Shown here in pieces: positions 58,891 through 64,000 of a stretch of DNA of 64,000 nt (position 1 is its first letter; each line of letters begins with the position of its first letter). The notes below the pieces were generated by a model. The model ran no database searches, was not told the DNA's origin, and saw only the letters and a list, made by a program, of their open reading frames with translations. The DNA is from Trachythela sp. YZ-2020 (taxonomy: Eukaryota; Cnidaria; Anthozoa; Malacalcyonacea; Clavulariidae). The stretch covers positions 558,001 to 622,000 of the forward strand of contig JADLSH010000140.1 in NCBI GenBank assembly GCA_016169945.1, written 5' to 3'. Made by a program: the position numbers and the translations under genes.

Positions 58891-60496
58891 AATAAAGGAG
58901 ATGTGAACCCAAATCGTTGATATAGTAATTAGGTCTTAGAATTCTTTCAGAGAATATATAACTAGTGGTCTAAGGACAACTTTCAAAATGTTAACAGTTA
59001 CTGTAACTCCAAAAATATTCATAAATTTAACACCTCTGCCATTTTTAGCTGATTCATATTATGAGACTTATATAACGCATTTACAAAATATTGAACTTAG
59101 TGAGGATTGAATTACGACCATGAATATACTAAAAAAGCTAGAAAAATAGTTATTAGATTTAGTATCGCATGATAACCATAGTTATTTTTTATCTATGAAA
59201 ATAAAGCAATCTGATTGGCTAGCGAGCGTTTCAGAGCGGTCCGGATTTTTGCATCCGGCCCGCTCTGAAACTCATCCGGCCCGCTCTGAAACTCATCCGG
59301 CCCGATCTGGATTACGCGACAATACACAGGAGTGAAACCATTTTTAGATTAAAAAATCTGCCCAAAAAGATCAAAAAGCTAGCCTAACGATAGTTACAGT
59401 ACAAAAATGAATTGCATCAACTCCAAAGGCTTCATACTAAGCACGATGTGTCGAGAAAACTAATACATTTGTTTTAAATGCTCGTGTATTAAAACTAACA
59501 CATTTGTTTTGTTGCTCATGTATTTCAGCATTTGGCCACATTAAAGTGAAAAAAATTCAGTTTAAACAGATATCATAGAAGCAAAAACATTTCTCCATAC
59601 ATAAAACTTAAAAATATGGACCAACTGTAGTGAAAACATGATTTTTCTGCCCATTTGTTAAAGTGCTTTTCGTATACATGTTGTGAACAAAAAAAAATTA
59701 AAGCCGTGGCCCTTGGCAAACAAAGTTGAGGATGTTTTTTTACCGTGAAATGACCAGAATAAAATTACAGCATACCTTGTTCATTGTCCAGTTTTAGTAG
59801 AAAACGTTGATCGAAGTCAAAACACATGCATTCACTGCATGATTCACTTTGTGAGTTTTTTTATGGCCAAAGCAAGTAAACACGAAGATATCCTTGTCGA
59901 AGAAACACGGAATACCAGAAAACCAGGCCAAAACCTTTCATTCCTATGCTTTTCTACTGCCATATTTAAAAATATCGTGTACATTTTTACAGAAACCATG
60001 GTTTTTTGTGAGTTTCTTGCCAGTTTTCTTGAGTTTTCGTCTTCGTGTTTGCTTTTAACGTTCAAATTTTGTCAGCCTCGCCACAGATGAAATATATACA
60101 GATGTGTAACTTCAGGTAAAAAGTTGTTCCACGGCCGCCATGTTCCTAGCAAGCGTGCGACAAAGCCGACAATCCGTCTTTTCTCACTTCTTCATCGCTT
60201 TCAACCAGCTCAAACATTTAACAATGATGCTCTAACTGTTTTATCCAAAAATTTCGATCTAAAAAGACCACGAAAGAAAAAAAACGTTCGTGTTTTTCAC
60301 GCCGCCATGTTCCTAGCAAGCGCCATTTGGTAAAATTTTGAGGACACAAATTCCTATGAAGTTACACTTCTGGTATATCCTTAATCTGTGGCCTCGCTTT
60401 AAATTCACAATTGCACTGATCTCAAATTATTTCGCCACACTGAAATTTTCAATTTTAATAAATTCTTAAATTTTACTTATGTTAAAAAATAAACAC
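58891..60496. other. Weakly related DNA; no supported gene
   Basis: 59,310-60,100 shows loose similarity to 43,880-44,700 (AGGAGTGAA, CTTCATACTAAGCA, then the AGTAGAAAA.CGT.GAT segment), perhaps the right end of an old unit. CCGCCATGTTCCTAGCAAGC occurs twice (about 60,136 and 60,302). Short frames at 59,839-60,333 lack motifs. Confidence 0.4.
59229..59310. repeat. 21-bp tandem repeat with inverted partner
   Basis: CATCCGGCCCGCTCTGAAACT-type unit at 59,252-59,272 and 59,273-59,293, partial from 59,294. TTTCAGAGCGGTCCGGA at 59,229-59,245 is an inverted, slightly diverged version. Confidence 0.85.
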
Positions 60497-60636
60497 GTTA
60501 TTTACCGGCAGCGTCGGTCCGGATGAGAAAAACTGTGCCCTCGGTCTTGAAAACGTCCCTCGCCCTTCGGGCTCGGGCCGTTTTCAAGACCTCGGGCACA
60601 GTTTTTCTCATCTGGACCTCGCAACCGGTAAATAAC
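60497..60636. mobile_element. 140-bp fold-back element
   Basis: Nearly the whole segment is one inverted repeat: arms of about 67 bp beginning GTTATTTACCGG and meeting at CCCTTCGGGCTCGGGC, with about seven mismatches. GC-rich compared with its surroundings. It looks like a small palindromic MITE; no target duplication could be fixed. Confidence 0.85.
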
Positions 60637-62069
60637 ATATATGTATGTTTACTTCAGGAATGACTTTGACGTTATGACAAAGTACATGTTATGTCATAAG
60701 TTTATTGGTTAAAATCAGTTTAGTTTTATGACGATTTCGAAACGTTTTTTACTTCATGTCTAAGATAGAATTTTACATACATTGATTTTTGAAATCAGCA
60801 CATCCACCTCGGGCAACATCACTAACTTTCAAAACATTCCTTGTTGAATGACGTCATACCCTCATTTCACCCTCCAAACGACGGTAAATGCATGAAAACG
60901 AGGGAAACGACCCAACTGATTCCCCGTATAATATCGATTTTTTAAATCAGGCCATCAAACTTGACTGGAATAAATACCTTTCATAAATTGACTAGTTGGG
61001 TGACGATATCCCCCCACCGCTCCCATATCCCTTCCTCTCCAGGACTTTTATTGAATGAGGTTTAGCATAATATGAATAATCAACGCCTCAGCTTTCAGTT
61101 TCTGCAGGTAACACAAACACAGGCTTTCATAATTCTTCGCACCATGCGAAAAAATGAATTCAATAATTGTTCATTATATATTTAAAAGGTATAAAAGACA
61201 ATCGTCATGCGCACATGCCAGTTAAATTATTCAAAATAATCAAATGTCCATTCTGCCATTTGCGGTCGTGAAATATTAGTAAAAATAGTTCAGAGCTTTT
61301 CGTCGCTTTAGTTTGGTTTCTATTCATTTTTTATTTTTAAAATAATCTTTCTCTTAAATCTGCGAATTACCCAAGGCGACGCGATAGTCTAGCATGTTTT
61401 AATCTTGCGCACGCACAGACAGTAATAGTTTAAGCGCGCACACGGAGAAGATGTGTTTTAAGTGTATACGGACGCGTCATCAATTATATATATGCATACG
61501 CTATTATAAGGACTGTCCCAGTGGCGTCATCAAAGACCAAAACCGCTTAGGGATGGACAATTAGAAAAATGATGGTGTGGGGGGGGTATTTTCTTCATGT
61601 TTGCAGGGTTTTTCAGGTAGTCTGCTGTGTATGCAATTTCTTTATGGATATGTTACCTTGTATGGAAATTTTTTTTAGTCAATACAACTATACAAGTATT
61701 AAAATAGTTTTTTTCAAAAACTGTCTCTTACACACTGCAAGATGTTCTGGCAATAATTGCTATAAAATCAACTAGATGCATGATAGATAGATAAATATCA
61801 AATTTGACATCATGACATATCTTACTTCATTCAGTAAATAGCATTTTTTAAGATGTTTTAGGCGAAACCAGGATTATTCATACTAAGTTTTGGACGCTCT
61901 CTGTTTCAAAATAGACAGATCAATAGACAGCTATTTGGACACAGATCAACATTGGAATCCTGGCGCGCTTCTAACGCAAAAAATATGCTATCTAGTTACT
62001 ATAATCATATATGTAGACAGATCTGACACTCTTTGTCATTCTATCTTCCTGTCTGTATATATATATATA
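60637..62069. other. No supported gene
   Basis: AT-rich DNA with short frames lacking motifs; a (TA)n run lies at about 62,057-62,072, next to the LINE tail. Confidence 0.4.
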
Positions 62070-63175
62070 TATTTCAATTTCAATTTCAATTTATTAAAGA
62101 TTACATAAATTCGCACCATCGGTAAGGTGAATTACATTATATATTACAGGGTGTAAAATGATATATTACATTCAATTGGTATGTAGTTAAAACTATTAAA
62201 AAATCTTAGTTAAAATATAGCATGCAATAATATATAGTTAAAATTTTAAAGGATCTCAGTTATTGCTGATTATAAACCACCGTCATAGTCGGAAAAAACT
62301 ATTTTTGAATCTATCTGTTCTACATTTATATAAAGACAAATTATTTCCACTACGCACCGATCGTCCATGCGATTCATACCTCGTACGAGGTATAAGGTAG
62401 GAAAGTTTCGAACTTGACTGGGTTTTAAGTTTATTAAAAAGTTTCAAACACAAACGTTGACGGTTGTCATCAAGTCTTGGACATCCAGTAAGAGCTAAAC
62501 CTTCGCGGTAGGATAAATGTGGAAATATAATGCGGAAAAATCGCTTCTGTATGCGTTCGATCTTCTCAACAAGAAAAGAAGGGAGGCATGTATGCCACAC
62601 AGCGCAGCCATACTCCAAAATGGAGCGGATAAGAGATGTATATATACTTATTAGGTCATCTTCAGGCACTCCATTACGCTTCAGAGTACGAATAATATAT
62701 AAACGTCTTGCGGCTTTCTTCGTAATAATATCTACGTGATCATTCCATTTTAAGTCGTCTTGGATTTGAAGACCTAACAATTTATGGCTACTAATCATTT
62801 CGAGCGGTATTCTATTGATGGTAAGCTGTGGTAAATCAGGCACATCACGTTGGAAATTAACTCTCAATTCTTTGCACTTTTTTGGATTGAGTTTCATAAA
62901 ATTTTGGTCGGACCAGGTTGAAATATGGTCCAGTTCGTATTGCATGTTGGATTGGCCATGATTTGGGATGACTTCGGAGATAGTAAGATCGTCTACATAC
63001 TTCCATTGGTCTGACTCTAATGTTTTTAAGTCGTTGACCATTACCAAAAACAAGATGGGACCTAATTTTGTTCCTTGGGGAACACCGGCATGTACTTGTG
63101 CCCAATCGGAGATTGATTCCCCAAGTTTGACCCTCTGTCTGCGATCGGTTATAAATATATAGTTTTAAACCGTTG
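62070..63175 (-). mobile_element. 5'-truncated LINE (related to the one at 2.1-4.6 kb)
   Basis: Minus-strand element starting inside RT near 63,175 and ending with a (TTGAAA)n-type tail at 62,072-62,092 that runs into (TA)n. Its encoded protein resembles the LINE in the capsid gene (KYVDD motif, PQGTKLGP), although the two tails differ. Confidence 0.8.
62283..63170 (-). pseudogene. LINE reverse transcriptase C-terminal half
   Basis: An open frame from 63,053, with the same frame readable upstream to about 63,165 (ITDRRQRVKLGESISDWAQV and HAGVPQGTKLGP). KYVDD is at about 62,990-63,003, followed by MKLNPKKCKELRV, SHKLLGLQIQDDLKWNDHV, SLIRSILEYGCAVWHTCLPS and a C-terminal CRTDRFKNSFF segment. 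No internal stop is seen, so this fragment is young or lightly mutated, but endonuclease and the N-terminal RT are lacking. Confidence 0.8.
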
Positions 63176-64000
63176 TAATGTTTCATTGTAGCACACTCGT
63201 TGAAGGCTGCAGACATGCAGACGAATGCTCCTAAAATCCTCCGTACGAAGGCCTCCGTACATTTTGGAGGCCTTAGCCTTTGCAATGCCTCTTCCACAGT
63301 CCGTCATAGTGCCATCAGTATATAGCCATTTATTAACATAGCTCCCCTGTAATGGCTCGCCGATCCGCTGCAGGACGTTAGTCCAAACAACTGGTAACTG
63401 AGATGAAGTATATAAATTTGTCTGTTTCACTTGACATATAAAGTATTAAATACAAAGGCAAAACCATTCAGCTGGTTGGACCGAAAATGCCGCAACTTAA
63501 TGAAAGACGGCTAACTTCACTCACAAACATTTGCCACCTCTACGTTCTGACAAAGCTGAGAGACATTTGTCTAGTTCAGTTTTGTTTGACAGTCAGTATG
63601 TTGTTTGTTTCACATATTAACCAACTAATATTTTTGTTGTTTACAAAAAATGTTATAACAAAAGTTGATTTTACTATTAGAGCCTCATTTTCAACTGGTC
63701 GCAGCTGCCATGACAAAGCAGTGATTATGCCCACTAATGACAAATAGCCTATAAATTCTATTTTTTCTTTTTTGTGCTATATGCCATGGTAATAACTAAA
63801 GAGATTATCCACAGTATTACATCCGCCTGCACCTTGACAAGCTTGCAACTGTCATGGCCAAGTAGAAACTAGGCTTATTATAAAGCATGTTTTGCAGCAC
63901 ATCAGATTTTCTAGTTTTGTGCAAGCTAGTTTATGAACGATGTAAATTTAAAATTGAAGTTCTATTGTTGTTCTGTTTGCAATTTTTTTCTGAGACGATT
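63176..64000. other. Unassigned flank
   Basis: A minus-strand frame at 63,149-63,430 (YTDGTMTDCGRGIAKAKASK and so on) and a plus-strand frame at 63,487-63,747 have no recognised motif. No gene is called. Confidence 0.3.

Noticed and set aside
63149..63430. Minus-strand frame as the upstream part of the LINE reverse transcriptase
   Set aside because: Its sequence has no RT motif and the LINE frame is in another register; similarity stops near 63,175.

Overview
The window looks like AT-rich nuclear DNA of an invertebrate animal. The transposon mix (CR1/L2/Jockey-like LINEs, a Polinton, BEL/Pao gag, hAT-like non-autonomous elements, a DUF6589-like family) and a 72-nt leucine-rich-repeat exon inside long introns fit a cnidarian best, but this is inference from gene families and is not proven. 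No rRNA, tRNA or CRISPR was recognised.

Left third (1 to about 15,100): a decayed Polinton/Maverick (adintovirus-like) element, read mainly on the minus strand from about 14.8 kb down. It holds protein-primed DNA polymerase B (14,816-11,932), integrase (about 11,930-10,171), penton-like minor capsid protein (about 5,797-5,062), a basic pVI/pX-like protein (5,059-4,634), major capsid protein (begins at 4,631, resumes at 2,140, ends at 873) and an adenain-like protease (863-357). A 13-bp minisatellite (14,937-15,086) lies near its right end. Three LINEs are inserted: one (+) splits the major capsid gene, one (-) of about 4.4 kb lies between penton and integrase, and one (-) of 896 bp sits inside integrase with a perfect 13-bp target duplication. 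The 4.4-kb LINE itself contains a 1,013-bp terminal-inverted-repeat transposon with a 7-bp target duplication. Only the protease and the small basic protein remain open; the other Polinton genes carry stops, frameshifts, deletions or insertions.

Middle (15.1-35.6 kb): a fairly intact LINE (15,551-19,276) is interrupted by a 924-bp inverted-repeat element. Then come gene-poor DNA with two weak candidate exons (one HIRAN-like), a BEL/Pao-type gag fragment (26,265-25,758), copies of two interspersed repeats called here R1 and R2, a 551-bp hAT-type element with 8-bp target duplication, and an internally deleted LINE (about 33,720-32,340) carrying a 184-bp inverted-repeat element.

Right half (35.6-64 kb): two direct tandem copies of a roughly 9-kb unit (35,877-44,772 and 44,773-53,868). 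Each contains one 72-nt phase-2/phase-2 exon encoding one leucine-rich repeat on the plus strand, and one copy of an R1-ORFs-R2 element with a DUF6589-like gene. Older partial copies lie at 56.8-60.1 kb, split by a LINE. The likely host gene is therefore a plus-strand LRR protein, possibly LGR-type, whose repeat number changed by segmental duplication; its other exons are not visible. The window ends with a fold-back element (60,497-60,636), another 5'-truncated LINE (62,070-63,175) and unassigned DNA.
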